DNA of 64,000 nucleotides from Lethocerus indicus (Eukaryota > Arthropoda > Insecta > Hemiptera > Belostomatidae), in contig JACDQD010000121.1 of assembly GCA_019843655.1 (NCBI GenBank), positions 17,175-81,174 of the forward strand. Direction: 5' to 3'. The translations under genes and the position numbers were made by a program. Of this stretch, positions 47,401 through 59,299 are shown piece after piece. The notes beneath the pieces are model-generated. The model made no database searches, was not told the origin of the DNA, and worked only from the letters and a program-made list of their open reading frames with translations. The number at the start of each line of letters is the position of its first letter. The first letter of the stretch is position 1.

Positions 47401-48017
47401 TCCCTTTTTTAAGCCCCCCCCCCCCCCCCCCCCTGGGCACAGGAATTCAACAATATTGCCGATTTTCCCTAATCCTTCCCGATTGCCGAATTCTGGACGT
47501 TTTTCTTCTTGTCCTGTATCGCTGTGTCTTCTAATTCGTGAGCAAATACTTTTACGAATTTATAGTCTCGCCCTTCGGTCCTTCGGTAAAATTGACGATC
47601 CCTTTCCAATCCCACTGGAGACAGAACCTTCTTCGGACGAAGAGTCCGGCTTTTGGGCTTTTTTCCATCGCGCTTTCCTCCCCCCCGTGAAGACCTTTTA
47701 CGACCGACGTTTCTATAAATTATCCCATTTTTAAGCCCCCCCCGTGTCACTAATTGCTTCGGAACGGCCTACAGCCCCGGGGCCCTCCGGTTCTCTCGAT
47801 CTTCAGGATCGAAATTTCCGTCTTTAAAACGAAAACCGTAGTGACCTTATAGTGACCCTAACATTTTTTCCCGAAAATACCCCCCACCCCCGGTAGAAAA
47901 TCGGACAATACACATACCTTTCCGTGACATTCCTCCCTTGTCAGTGATGTACCTGAGGCCGTGTACAGAGCTGTTGTCGCAATAGTCTTTGAACTTGTGC
48001 AACAGAGTTTTCAGCAT
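38986..48017 (-). CDS. Gene F: degenerin/ENaC-family sodium-channel subunit
   Basis: Amiloride-sensitive-type cation channel subunit, about 510 aa, with two TM helices and a Cys-rich ectodomain; functional as a trimer in this family. Minus-strand exons: 48017-47918, ~46401-46190, 45202-45061, 44740-44607, 44530-44487, 43571-43490, 43278-43180, 42030-41844, 41019-40966, 40756-40645, 40105-39993, 39248-38986. Exon 1 has FKDYCDNSSVHGLRYI with the conserved HG. Exon 2 is TM1 (RILWIGVCAAAGYAAYLLV). Exon 4 has GICYTLNS, exon 7 MFIHAPEDVPYINHP, exon 8 CNCTHHFMP and exon 10 CNCMSSCTEPEY. Exon 12 is TM2 with the GxS filter (LFLGASILSTVELVYFVLI). Two joins (exons 1-2 and 5-6) are one base out of phase. 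The frame stays open upstream to an ATG at 48092, so the start is uncertain. Confidence 0.87.
39085..39125 (-). repeat. Coding GGTCCC hexanucleotide repeat (RD)n in gene F tail
   Basis: Four to five hexamers encode RDRDRDRDRD in the cytoplasmic C-terminus, just after TM2 and an acidic stretch. Length is likely polymorphic. Confidence 0.85.
39455..39885. repeat. Isolated copy of the 300 bp MITE unit
   Basis: Matches the units of 28030-29665, including CGAGATATATCGGGTTGGCA, GGAAGGCGTCCCTATATATA and AGGGACATTGAAGGAGAAGC. It lies in the last intron of gene F. Confidence 0.85.
40222..40600. mobile_element. Family-1 MITE, ~380 bp, in gene F intron 10
   Basis: Left end GACGGCGACTGAATAATCGC with GGACGACAAGTGCCG; right end TACAACGCCACTTGTTGTCC and GCAATTGCTTAGTTGCCGAC. 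Confidence 0.75.
40777..40826. repeat. (TA)n microsatellite
   Basis: Within gene F intron 9, about 20 bp from the exon starting at 40756; followed by (CATA)n at 40867-40886. Confidence 0.93.
41225..41625. mobile_element. Diverged family-1 MITE
   Basis: Inner arms GACGGACAACAAGTGGCGTT and AACGGCACTTGTTGTCCGTC are inverted about 400 bp apart. The outermost terminus is poorly kept. Gene F intron 8. Confidence 0.55.
42182..43345. repeat. Parent copy of the 1.1 kb segmental duplication
   Basis: Contains intact gene F exon 7 (43278-43180) and most of intron 7. Paired with 37645-38743. Confidence 0.9.
43704..43758. repeat. (TA)n microsatellite
   Basis: Directly followed by a short GAGAGGGT array. 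Confidence 0.93.
43758..43880. repeat. Short GAGAGGGT minisatellite with shared 3' flank
   Basis: About 70 bp of GAGAGGGT-type units, then TTTGACCACATATAATACCA and CACACCTCAACCACCACCAT. This is the same module as at 30.75 and 33.69 kb, here in gene F intron 5. Confidence 0.9.
43951..44383. mobile_element. Family-2 MITE between two (TA)n tracts
   Basis: Starts CAGAGTGGTCCAAAAAAATG at the end of a TA tract (43891-43950) and ends GGATACATTTTTTTGGACTA plus CTCTG, followed at once by another TA tract (44383-44431). An ideal example of insertion into TA repeats. Confidence 0.82.
45312..46142. mobile_element. Large family-1 MITE with internal ~165 bp tandem repeats
   Basis: Left end CAACCAACTGAGTAATTGGG with GGACAACAAGTGCCGTTGTA; right end CAATTACTTAGTTGTCGCCA. 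Between them are four copies of a roughly 165 bp unit (TTGGGCCACTTTCAAACTAG, CGAACTGAAACGCTTTACTG) from 45480 to 46110. It occupies gene F intron 2. Confidence 0.75.
46390..47290. repeat. Tandem array carrying copies of the gene F TM1-exon start
   Basis: Five to six units of about 160 bp. Each has a mariner-type terminus (GGTCGGCAACTAAGTAATTG), an inner arm (GGACAACAAGTGCCGTTGTA), about 55 bp copied from the first codons of the TM1 exon (minus strand PRILWIGV...), and an (ATT)n tract. The first unit abuts the real exon. Confidence 0.88.
47300..47900. other. Gene F intron 1 remainder with poly-C direct repeats
   Basis: No coding signal. GACGTTTCTATAAATTATCC followed by a poly-C run occurs at 47383-47434 and again at 47706-47742, flanking about 270 bp of T-rich sequence. 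Confidence 0.6.
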
Positions 48018-48099
48018 TGTCGACGTCGTTTCTTTCACTGGACAGACAACAACAACAACCACCTGCCCGAAGATACAATATACAATAACCATAATCTCC

Positions 48100-48930
48100 G
48101 GCCATTTAATCTCCGTCCATTAGCCCCACCCCATTAGTGGGCGGTTGCGGAGAAAAACCGCGAAAAGCTTTTAGCCGATGGCGTGACTCTCTGAAAAAAT
48201 TCGTAACGCCAATTGTTCGGTCATATATCTATCAATATATAAGAGTGTATCCACTGTGTCCATACATAACGTGGAAACTAATTGACACGTTAGTTGTCTC
48301 TCATTTTCGTCGCAGTTTTCCGGCAATCGCGCCCCATACAACCGGTTGTATTATGGGCGTATTATGGACGAAAATCTACCACGAAGACGGATAGTAGAGG
48401 CCGTAGAGGCCGAGAGGTGGCCGTTCTAGAGTATCCACTCCGGACTTTTTTTACCAGCGGCGGGAACACCGAAGGACGCGTCGTTTACCGACAAAATTTG
48501 GACTTCCAATGAACTTACAATGAATCCATCCTACATATTCATGTCCAAATATCCAATACGTTGCAGTCAGTAGTTAGTGGTGCAGTTGGGGGCGGCATCG
48601 TTTCTGTCTGCGTCTGTTAATAATGGTGACCATTTCCAACACCTACACTGTGATATACCTTTAAGTTGGACTTTAAGCTACACTTTCACGAAAAATTAGA
48701 CATAGCTCCGTCAATTAGTTTCGGAGTTATCGACTGTTAAACGGTGGATACATTTTTTTGGACCGCCCCTCCGCGTTGCAACAACGTGTTCGAATTGTCG
48801 AACAATATTTCAAAAATAATGAAAATACATTATATATCTGTCGGAAGGGAGAAATGGACGGTAGAAATATAGAAATATAGCGCGTCCATCCGCCGAATCC
48901 GCAATTACTTAGTCGCCGATCGCGATATAC
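48100..48930. mobile_element. Family-2 fragments and shared spacer upstream of gene F
   Basis: A degenerate family-2 segment (about 48235-48770) ends GGATACATTTTTTTGGACCG. The 160 bp spacer (48771-48932) also found at 10.8 and 17.0 kb follows. The proximal 130 bp would hold any gene F promoter; no TATA box is evident. Confidence 0.6.
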
Positions 48931-49341
48931 ACAGAGTGGTCCAAAAAAATGTATCCACCGTTTAACAGTCCATAACTCGGAAACTAATTGACGGAATTGT
49001 GTCTCATTTTTGGTGAAAGTGTAGCTCAAAGTCCAACTTAAAGATATCGCATAGGTGTAGGTGTTCGAAATTGTCACCCGTTATTAACAAATCGGCAGAC
49101 AGACAGAAACTATGCCGCCCCCCGACTGCAGCACCAACTCTACTGACTGCATCGACAAAAGCCACGCACATTGCAGTCAGTAGTCGGTGCTGCAGTTGGC
49201 CGGCGTCGTTTCTGTGCTGTGATATCTTTAAGTCGGACTTTAAGCTACACTTTCACGAAAAATTAGACGCGATTCCGTCAATTAGTTTCCCAGTTATCGA
49301 CTGTTAAACGGTGGATACATTTTTTTGGACCACCCTCTGTA
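48931..49341. mobile_element. Family-2 MITE
   Basis: Starts CAGAGTGGTCCAAAAAAATG and ends GGATACATTTTTTTGGACCA plus CCCTCTG. It is the second arm of the composite beginning at about 48500. Confidence 0.8.
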
Positions 49342-49351
49342 TATATATATT

Positions 49352-49560
49352 GGGTTGGCAACTAAGTAATTGCGGAATTCACCGGACAACAAGTGGCGTT
49401 GTACACATTATTTAAGTAGGTCAACGTCCGTCCGGGGGCCACGAAATTACATCGACCCGAGCACAAACGGTGAACCCAACTGAGCGTTTCAGTCGCATTT
49501 CGCTCTCGATTATTTTCTCGAAAGTTCGTAAAAAGTTGTGTACTCAAAAATATGCCCTCT
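49352..49560. mobile_element. Solo left end of a family-1 mariner-type element
   Basis: TTGGGTTGGCAACTAAGTAA then GGACAACAAGTGGCGTTGTA, the closest match in the window to the canonical mellifera-mariner terminus, next to a TATATA tract. No right end follows. Confidence 0.6.
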
Positions 49561-49564
49561 TTAC

Positions 49565-49598
<34 letters not shown>

Positions 49599-49599
49599 T

Positions 49600-50050
49600 A
49601 TATTAACGGTACTCAACAAAGGCAAACGTAATCGGGCCTACGATTAGCGTAGATTTTTTTTTTTCTTCCTTACAACACAGATAAATGGCGCAAATAAATA
49701 TAAATAATAGTTGGTTATCGTCGGCCGACATTAACACTCTCAAACAGTTATCTTGTCGAGGAAAACTTTTCAAGTTTCCTGCCCACATAAACCGGTTCAT
49801 TATATCATCGCATCGTCACTATCTCTGGGCCCCTTTCTGAAAAAAAAAAAACGGAAAAAAACATATCTATCTCGTTATTTTTCTGTCCGTTCGTTGTCAA
49901 AAAAAAAAAAAACAGATTATTTCGTTTTCGAGATAATAATGACGGAACCTCCTGAAGTCGTCGGACCCTGGAATAGGAAATATATTGAAAGAATTTCAGT
50001 CAAATCGCTCGGTCGGAAACACGAGGATCGATAACGATTTCAGGAAAAAA

Positions 50051-50112
<62 letters not shown>

Positions 50113-50230
50113 TATACATAGGTCGGGACGAATGAAAAGGACGGCCGTTTCAGCCATTTAAATTGACATTTATAAAAATTGTACAAAAAAAACGGGACGA
50201 AACTGTCACAACAACATGTTGGAAAGAATG
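49600..50230. other. Unassigned AT-rich spacer
   Basis: No gene recognised; a (TA)n tract occupies 50054-50109. Confidence 0.5.
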
Positions 50231-50269
50231 AAAATTTTCAGATTTTTCGGATTTCCTTCACAGACAGAA

Positions 50270-51815
50270 CTAGGGCAAAATCGCCCCGAAAATGCGGTGG
50301 GGCCCAAAATCGACCCGAAAATACGGTTTTTAGGCACGAAATCGGCCCAAAAATGCGGTTTTTAGGTCAGAAATCGGCCCAAAAATTAGGTTTTCAGTCC
50401 CGTAAATGATCTTTTTAAGCACAAAAATGCGGTTTTTAGGCCCAAAGATACGGTTTTTAGGCCCAAAAAACGGCCAATAAATGCTGTTTTTATACCAAAA
50501 ATGCTGTTTTCAGGGCCAAAATTCGCCCAAAAATGAGGTTTTTATGCCCAAAAACGATAAAAAAATGCGGTTTTTAGCCCAAAATCGTTCCAAAATAACG
50601 GTTTTTAGGCCAAAAATTCTGTTTTTATAAGAAAAATGCTGTTTTCAGGGCGAAAATTCGCACAAAAATGCGGTTTTTAGGCACAAAATCGACAAAAAAA
50701 TGCGGTTTTTAGCCCAAAATCGATCCAAAATACGGTTTTTAGGCCCCGAATAAACCAAAAAATGCGGTTTTTATACCAAAAATGCTGTTATCAGGGCCAA
50801 AATTCGATCCATAAATACGGTTTTTAGGCCCAAAATAAACCGAAAAATGCGGTTTTTAGCCCAAAATCCATCCAAAAATGCGGTTTTTAACCCAAAATCC
50901 ATCCAAAAATGCGGTTCTTAAGCCAAAAAACGACAAAAAAATGCGGTTTCTAGGCACAATATCGGGCCAAAAATGGGGTTTCAGACACAATAATGAGGTT
51001 TTAGGCGCAAAATCGGCCAAAAATGCGGTTTTTAGGCCCAAACTCGGCCCAAAACTACGGTTTTTAGGCCAAAAATGAGGTTTTTAGGGCCAAAAATGCG
51101 GTTTTTAGGCGCGGAATTGGCCCAAAAAAATGGTTTTAGCCCAAAATCGATCCATAAATACGGTTTTTAGGCCCAAAATCCATCCAAAAATGCGGTTTTT
51201 AGCCCAATATCGATCCAAAAATACGGTTTTTAGGCCCAAAATCAACCCAAAAATGCTGTTTTTATACCATAAAGCGGTTTTCAGGGCCAAAATTCGCACC
51301 AAAATGCTGTTTTTAGGCCAAAACCGACAAAAAAATGCGGTTTTGAGCCGAAAATCGATCCATAATTACGGTTTTTAAGCCCAAAATAAACCAAAAAATG
51401 CGGTTTTTAGCCCAAAATCCATCCAAATATGCGGTTTTTAGCCCAATATCGATCCAAAAATACGGTTTTTAGGCCCAAAATCAACCAGAAAATGCTGTTT
51501 TTATACCAAAAATGCTGTTTTCAGGGTCAAAATAAGCCCAAAAATGACGATTTCAGGCCCAAAAACGACAAAAAAATGCGGTTTTTAGCCCAAAATCGTT
51601 CCAAAATAACGGTTTTTAGGCCCAAAATCAACCCAAAAATGCTGTTTTCATACCAAAAATGCTGTTTTCAGGGCCAAAATAGACAAAAAAAATGCGGTTT
51701 CTAGGCACAATATCGGCCCAAAAATGGGGTTTCAGACACAATAATGAGGTTTTTAGGCCCAAAATCGACCAGAAAATACGGTTTTTAGACGCAAAAATGA
51801 GGTTTTTAGGCGCAA
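50270..51815 (+). repeat. Satellite C array, left arm (~30 bp units)
   Basis: Irregular repeats of AAAAATGCGGTTTTTAGGCC and CAAAATCGATCC. Units vary (GCTGTTTTCAGG, ATACGG). It runs without gap into satellite A array 4. Confidence 0.92.
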
Positions 51816-54800
51816 AATTGACTCACTTTGGGACCACTTTTCACCAAATATGGGCCAAATCTGGCGACTTTTTTAAAATTTTCGATTTTTCAGCTTTCCT
51901 TTTAGGGGCAAGTGTAACTCAGTTTGGGACCACTTTTCACCAAATATGGGCCAAATCTGGCGATTCTTTTTAAAATTTTCGATTTTTCAGCTTTCCTTTT
52001 AGGGGCAAGTGTAACTCAGTTTGGGACCACTTTTCACCAAATATGTGCTAAATCTTATGACTTTTTTTAAAATTTTCGATTTTTCAGCTTTCCTTTTAGG
52101 GGCAAGTGTAACTCAGTTTGGGACCACTTTTCACCAAATATGGGCCAAATCGGCGACTTTTTTAAAATTTTCGATTTTTCAGCTTTCCTTTTAGGGGCAA
52201 ATGTAACTCAGTTTGGGACCACTTTTCACCAAATATGGGCTAAATCGGACGACTTTTTTAAAATTTTCGATTTTTCAGCTTTCCTTTTAGGGGCAAATGT
52301 AACTCAGTTTGGGACCACTTTTCACCAAATATGGGCTAAATCGGACGACTTTTTTAAAATTTTCGATTTTTCAGCTTTCCTTTTAGGGGCAAGTGTAACT
52401 CAGTTTGGGACCACTTTTCACCAAATATGGGCCAAATCGGCGACTTTTTAAAATTTTCGATTTTTCAGCTTTCCTTTTAGGGGCAAGTGTAACTCAGTTT
52501 GGGACCACTTTTCACCAAATATGGGCAAATCTGCGACTTTTTAAAATTTTCGATTTTTCAGCTTTCCTTTAGGGGTAAGTGTAACTTCAGTTTGGGGACC
52601 AATTTTCACCAAATACGGGCCAAATCGGGGCGACTTTTTTTAAAATTTTCGATTTTTCAGCTTTCCTTTTAGGGGCAAGTGTAACTCAGTTTGGGACCAC
52701 TTTTCACCAAATATGGGCCAAATCTGGCGACATTTTTAAAATTTTCGATTTTTCAGCTTTCCTTTTAGGGGCAAATGTAACTCAGTTTGGGACCACTTTT
52801 CACCAAATATGGGCCAAATCTGGCGACTTTTTTAAAATTTTCGATTTTTCAGCTTTCCTTTTAGGGGCAAGTGTAACTCAGTTTGGGACCACTTTTCACC
52901 AAATATGGGCCAAATCGGACGACTTTTTTAAAATTTTCGATTTTTCAGCTTTCCTTTTAGGGGCAAATGTAACTCAGTTTGGGACCACTTTTCACCAAAT
53001 ATGGGCCAAATCTGGCGACTTTTTTAAAATTTTCGATTTTTCAGCTTTCCTTTTAGGGGCAAGTGTAACTCAGTTTGGGACCACTTTTCACCAAATATGG
53101 GCCAAATCTGGACGACTTTTTAAAATTTTCGATTTTTCAGCTTTCCTTTTAGGGGCAAGTGTAACTCAGTTTGGGACCACTTTTCACCAAATACGGGCTA
53201 AATCGGACGACTTTTTTAAAATTTTCGATTTTTCAGCTTTCCTTTTAGGGGCAAGTGTAACTCAGTTTGGGACCACTTTTCACCAAATATGGGCCAAATC
53301 GGGCGACTTTTTTAAAATTTTCGATTTTTCAGCTTTCCTTTTAGGGGCAAGTGTAACTCAGTTTGGGACCACTTTTCACCAAATATGGGCCAAATCGGGC
53401 GACTTTTTTAAAATTTTCGATTTTTCAGCTTTCCTTTTAGGGGCAAGTGTAACTCAGTTTGGGACCACTTTTCACCAAATATGGGCTAAATCGGACGACT
53501 TTTTTAAAATTTTCGATTTTTCAGCTTTCCTTTTAGGGGCAAGTGTAACTCAGTTTGGGACCACTTTTCACCAAATATGGGCCAAATCGGACGACTTTTT
53601 TAAAATTTTCGATTTTTCAGCTTTCCTTTTAGGGGCAAATGTAACTCAGTTTGGGACCACTTTTCACCAAATATGGGCCAAATCTGGCGACTTTTTTAAA
53701 ATTTTCGATTTTTCAGCTTTCCTTTTAGGGGCAAGTGTAACTCAGTTTGGGACCACTTTTCACCAAATATGGGCCAAATTGGCGACTTTTTTTTAAATTT
53801 TCGATTTTTCAGCTTTCCTTTTAGGGGCAAGTGTAACTCAGTTTGGGACCACTTTTCACCAAATATGGGCTAAATCGGACGTGGACTTTTTAAAATTTTC
53901 GATTTTTCAGCTTTCCTTTTAGGGGCAAGTGTAACTCAGTTTGGGACCACTTTTCACCAAATATGGGCTAAATCGGACGACTTTTTTAAAATTTTCGATT
54001 TTTCAGCTTTCCTTTTAGGGGCAAGTGTAACTCAGTTTGGGACCACTTTTCACCAAATATGGGCCAAATCTGACGACTTTTGGGACCACTAAAATTGGGC
54101 CAAATTCGATTTTTCAGCTTTCCTTTTAGGGGCAAATGTAACTCAGTTTGGGACCACTTTTCACCAAATATGGGCTAAATCGGACGACTTTTTTAAAATT
54201 TTCGATTTTTCAGCTTTCCTTTTAGGGGCAAGTGTAACTCAGTTTGGGACCACTTTTCACCAAATATGGGCCAAATCTGGCGACTTTTTTAAAATTTTCG
54301 ATTTTTCAGCTTTCCTTTTAGGGGCAAGTGTAACTCAGTTTGGGACCACTTTTCACCAAATATGGGCCAAATCAGACTTTTTAAAATTTTCGATTTTTCA
54401 GCTTTCCTTTTAGGGGCAAGTGTAACTCAGTTTGGGACCACTTTTCACCAAATATGGGCTAAATCGGACGACTTTTTTAAAATTTTCGATTTTTCAGCTT
54501 TCCTTTTAGGGGCAAGTGTAACTCAGTTTGGGACCACTTTTCACCAAATATGGGCGAAATCGGACGACTTTTTTAAAATTTTCGATTTTTCAGCTTTCCT
54601 TTTAGGGGCAAGTGTAACTCAGTTTGGGACCACTTTTCACCAAATATGGGCCAAATCGGACGACTTTTTTAAAATTTTCGATTTTTCAGCTTTCCTTTTA
54701 GGGGCAAGTGTAACTCAGTTTGGGACCACTTTTCACCAAATATGGGCCAAATCTGGCGACTTTTTTAAAATTTTCGATTTTTCAGCTTTCCTTTTAGGGG

Positions 54801-57800
54801 CAAGTGTAACTCAGTTTGGGACCACTTTTCACCAAATATGGGCCAAATCTGGCGACTTTTTTAAAATTTTCGATTTTTCAGCTTTCCTTTTAGGGGCAAG
54901 TGTAACTCAGTTTGGGACCACTTTTCACCAAATATGGGCTAAATCGGACGACTTTTTTAAAATTTTCGATTTTTCAGCTTTCCTTTTAGGGGCAAATGTA
55001 ACTCAGTTTGGGACCACTTTTCACCAAATATGGGCCAAATCTGGACGACTTTTTTAAAATTTTCGATTTTTCAGCTTTCCTTTTAGGGGCAAGTGTAACT
55101 CAGTTTGGGACCACTTTTCACCAAATATGGGCCAAATCTGGCGACTTTTTTAAAATTTTCGATTTTTCAGCTTTCCTTTTAGGGGCAAGTGTAACTCAGT
55201 TTGGGACCACTTTTCACCAAATATGGGCCAAATCGGCGACTTTTTAAAATTTTCGATTTTTCAGCTTTCCTTTTAGGGGCAAGTGTAACTCAGTTTGGGA
55301 CCACTTTTCACCAAATATGGGCCAAATCGGCGACTTTTTAAAATTTTCGATTTTTCAGCTTTCCTTTTAGGGGCAAGTGTAACTCAGTTTGGGACCACTT
55401 TTCACCAAATATGGGCCAAATCACGACTTTTTAAAATTTTCGATTTTTCAGCTTTCCTTTTAGGGGCAAGTGTAACTCAGTTTGGGACCACTTTTCACCA
55501 AATATGGGCCAAATCACGACTTTTTAAAATTTTCGATTTTTCAGCTTTCCTTTAGGGGCAAGTGTAACTCAGTTTGGGACCACTTTTCACCAAATATGGG
55601 CCAAATCGGACGACTTTTTAAAATTTTCGATTTTTCAGCTTTCCTTTTAGGGGCAAGTGTAACTCAGTTTGGGACCACTTTTCACCAAATATGGGCCAAA
55701 TCGGCGACTTTTTAAAATTTTCGATTTTTCAGCTTTCCTTTTAGGGGCAAGTGTAACTCAGTTTGGGACCACTTTTCACCAAATATGGGCCAAATCACGA
55801 CTTTTAAAATTTTCGATTTTTCAGCTTTCCTTTTAGGGGCAAGTGTAACTCAGTTTGGGACCACTTTTCACCAAATATGGGCCAAATCGGACGACATTTT
55901 TAAAATTTTCGATTTTTCAGCTTTCCTTTTAGGGGCAAGTGTAACTCAGTTTGGGACCACTTTTCACCAAATATGGGCCAAATCGGCGACTTTTTAAAAT
56001 TTTCGATTTTTCAGCTTTCCTTTTAGGGGCAAGTGTAACTCAGTTTGGGACCACTTTTCACCAAATATGGGAAATCGGCGACTTTTTAAAATTTTCGATT
56101 TTTCAGCTTTCCTTTTAGGGGCAAGTGTAACTCAGTTTGGGACCACTTTTCACCAAATATGGGCCAAATCGGACGACTTTTTAAAATTTTCGATTTTTCA
56201 GCTTTCCTTTTAGGGGCACTTGTAACTCAGTTTGGGACCACTTTTCACCAAATATGGGCCAAATCGGGCGACTCGGCTTTCCTTTTAGGCAACTCAGTTT
56301 GGGACCACTTTTCACCAAATATGGGAAATTCGACTTTTTAAAATTTTCGATTTTTCAGCTTTCCTTTTAGGGGCAAATGTAACTCAGTTTGGGACCACTT
56401 TTCACCAAATATGGGCCAAATCGGGCGACTTTTTTAAAATTTTCGATTTTTCAGCTTTCCTTTTAGGGGCAAGTGTAACTCAGTTTGGGACCACTTTTCA
56501 CCAAATATGGGCCAAATCGGGCGACTTTTTTAAAATTTTCGATTTTTCAGCTTTCCTTTTAGGGGCAAGTGTAACTCAGTTTGGGACCACTTTTCACCAA
56601 ATATGGGCCAAATCTGGCGACTTTTTTAAAATTTTCGATTTTTCAGCTTTCCTTTTAGGGGCAAGTGTAACTCAGTTTGGGACCACTTTTCACCAAATAT
56701 GGGCCAAATCGGGCGACTTTTTTAAAATTTTCGATTTTTCAGCTTTCCTTTTAGGGGCAAGTGTAACTCAGTTTGGGACCACTTTTCACCAAATATGGGC
56801 TAAATCGGACGACTTTTTTAAAATTTTCGATTTTTCAGCTTTCCTTTTAGGGGCAAGTGTAACTCAGTTTGGGACCACTTTTCACCAAACATGGGCCGGA
56901 AATCGGCACGACTTTTTTTAAAATTTTCGATTTTTCAGCTTTCCTTTTAGGGGCAAGTGTAACTCAGTTTGGGACCACTTTTCACCAAATATGGGCCAAA
57001 TCTGGACGACTTTTTAAAATTTTCGATTTTTCAGCTTTCCTTTTAGGGGCAAGTGTAACTCAGTTTGGGACCACTTTTCACCAAATATGGGCCAAATCGG
57101 ACGACTTTTTTAAAATTTTCGATTTTTCAGCTTTCCTTTTAGGGGCAAGTGTAACTCAGTTTGGGACCACTTTTCACCAAATATGGGCTAAATCGGACGA
57201 CTTTTTTAAAATTTTCGATTTTTCAGCTTTCCTTTTAGGGGCAAGTGTAACTCAGTTTGGGACCACTTTTCACCAAATATGGGCCAAATCACGACTTTTT
57301 AAAATTTTCGATTTTTCAGCTTTCCTTTTAGGGGCAAGTGTAACTCAGTTTGGGACCACTTTTCACCAAATATGGGCCAAATCGGCGACTTTTTAAAATT
57401 TTCGATTTTCAGCTTTCCTTTAGGGGCAAGTGTAACTCAGTTTGGGACCACTTTTCACCAAATATGGGCCAAATCACGACTTTTTAAAATTTTCGATTTT
57501 TCAGCTTTCCTTTTAGGGGCAAGTGTAACTCAGTTTGGGACCACTTTTCACCAAATATGGGCCAAATCTGGCGACTTTTTAAAATTTTCGATTTTTCAGC
57601 TTTCCTTTAGGGGCAAGTGTAACTCAGTTTGGGACCACTTTTCACCAAATATGGGCCAAATCGGACGACTTTTTTAAAATTTTCGATTTTTCAGCTTTCC
57701 TTTTAGGGGCAAGTGTAACTCAGTTTGGGACCACTTTTCACCAAATATGGGCGAAATCGGACGACTTTTTTAAAATTTTCGATTTTTCAGCTTTCCTTTT

Positions 57801-59215
57801 AGGGGCAAATGTAACTCAGTTTGGGACCACTTTTCACCAAATATGGGCTAACTGGACGACTTTTTTTAAAATTTTCGATTTTCAGCTTTCCTTTTAGGGG
57901 CAAGTGTAACTCAGTTTGGGACCACTTTTCACCAAATATGGGCCAATCTGGAGCGACTTTTTAAAATTTTCGATTTTTCAGCTTTCCTTTAGGGGCAAGT
58001 GTAACTCAGTTTGGGACCACTTTTCACCAAATATGGGCCAAATCTGGCGACATTTTTAAAATTTTCGATTTTTCAGCTTTCCTTTTAGGGGCAAGTGTAA
58101 CTCAGTTTGGGACCACTTTTCACCAAATATGGGCCAAATCGGGCGACATTTTTAAAATTTTCGATTTTTCAGCTTTCCTTTTAGGGGCAAATGTAACTCA
58201 GTTTGGGACCACTTTTCACCAAATATGGGCGAAATCTGACGACTTTTTTAAAATTTTCGATTTTTCAGCTTTCCTTTTAGGGGCAAGTGTAACTCAGTTT
58301 GGGACCACTTTTCACCAAATATGGGCGAAATCGGGCGACTTTTTTAAAATTTTCGATTTTTCAGCTTTCCTTTTAGGGGCAAGTGTAACTCAGTTTGGGA
58401 CCACTTTTCACCAAATATGGGCCAAATCAACGACTTTTTAAAATTTTCGATTTTCAGCTTTCCTTTTAGGGGCAAATGTAACTCAGTTTGGGACCACTTT
58501 TCACCAAATATGGGCCAAATCTGGCGACTTTTTTAAAATTTTCGATTTTTCAGCTTTCCTTTTAGGGGCAAGTGTAACTCAGTTTGGGACCACTTTTCAC
58601 CAAATATGGGCCAAATCTGGCGACTTTTTTAAAATTTTCGATTTTTCAGCTTTCCTTTTAGGGGCAAGTGTAACTCAGTTTGGGACCACTTTTCACCAAA
58701 TATGGGCTTTTCGATTTTTCAGCTTTCCTTTAGGGGCAAATGCGTTTGGGACCACTTTTCACCAAATAGGCCAAATCGGCGACTTTTTAAAATTTTCGAT
58801 TTTTCAGCTTTCCTTTTAGGGGCAAATGTAACTCAGTTTGGGACCACTTTTCACCAAATATGGGCTAAATCGGGCGACTTTTTTAAAATTTTCGATTTTT
58901 CAGCTTTCCTTTTAGGGGCAAGTGTAACTCAGTTTGGGACCACTTTTCACCAAATATGGGCTAAATCGGGCGACTTTTTTAAAATTTTCGATTTTTCAGC
59001 TTCCCTTTTAGGAGCAAGTGTAACTCCAGTTTGGGACCACTTTTCACCAAATATGGGCCAATCGGACGACTCTTTAAAATTTTCGATTTTTCAGCTTTCC
59101 TTTTGTGGCGTCAGTTTGGGACCACTTTCACCAAATATGGGCTATTCGGTCGACTTTTTAAAATTTTCGATTTTTCAGCTTTCCTTTTGGGGCAAACCAC
59201 TTTGCCCAATATGCA
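51815..59215 (-). repeat. Satellite A array 4, ~7.4 kb (~95 bp unit)
   Basis: Close to 78 near-identical units containing CAGTTTGGGACCACTTTTCA, CCAAATATGGGCCAAATC and CGATTTTTCAGCTTTCCTTT plus TAGGGGCAAGTGTAA. Same orientation as array 2. Units are most uniform in the middle and decay at the right edge (58.7-59.2 kb). ORFs such as KIFDFSAFLLGASVTQFGTT are products of the 96 nt units. Confidence 0.95.
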
Positions 59216-59299
59216 AATTTGTTTAACCAATTTTGAAAAACCATACGATTTTCAGTGGTTAAAACAATTACCGCATGAATACGGGCGAAATCGGGCGAC

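Noticed and set aside
48018..48092. Upstream ATG start for gene F (MVIVYCIFGQ...)
   Set aside because: The added codons are a CAA/GTT repeat translation (VVVVVV); the internal ATG at 48017 is next to the conserved domain. Kept as an alternative only.
54362..57677. Plus-strand ORFs of up to 231 codons repeating KIFDFSAFLLGASVTQFGTT
   Set aside because: Products of the ~96 bp satellite unit; frames break wherever a unit has an indel.
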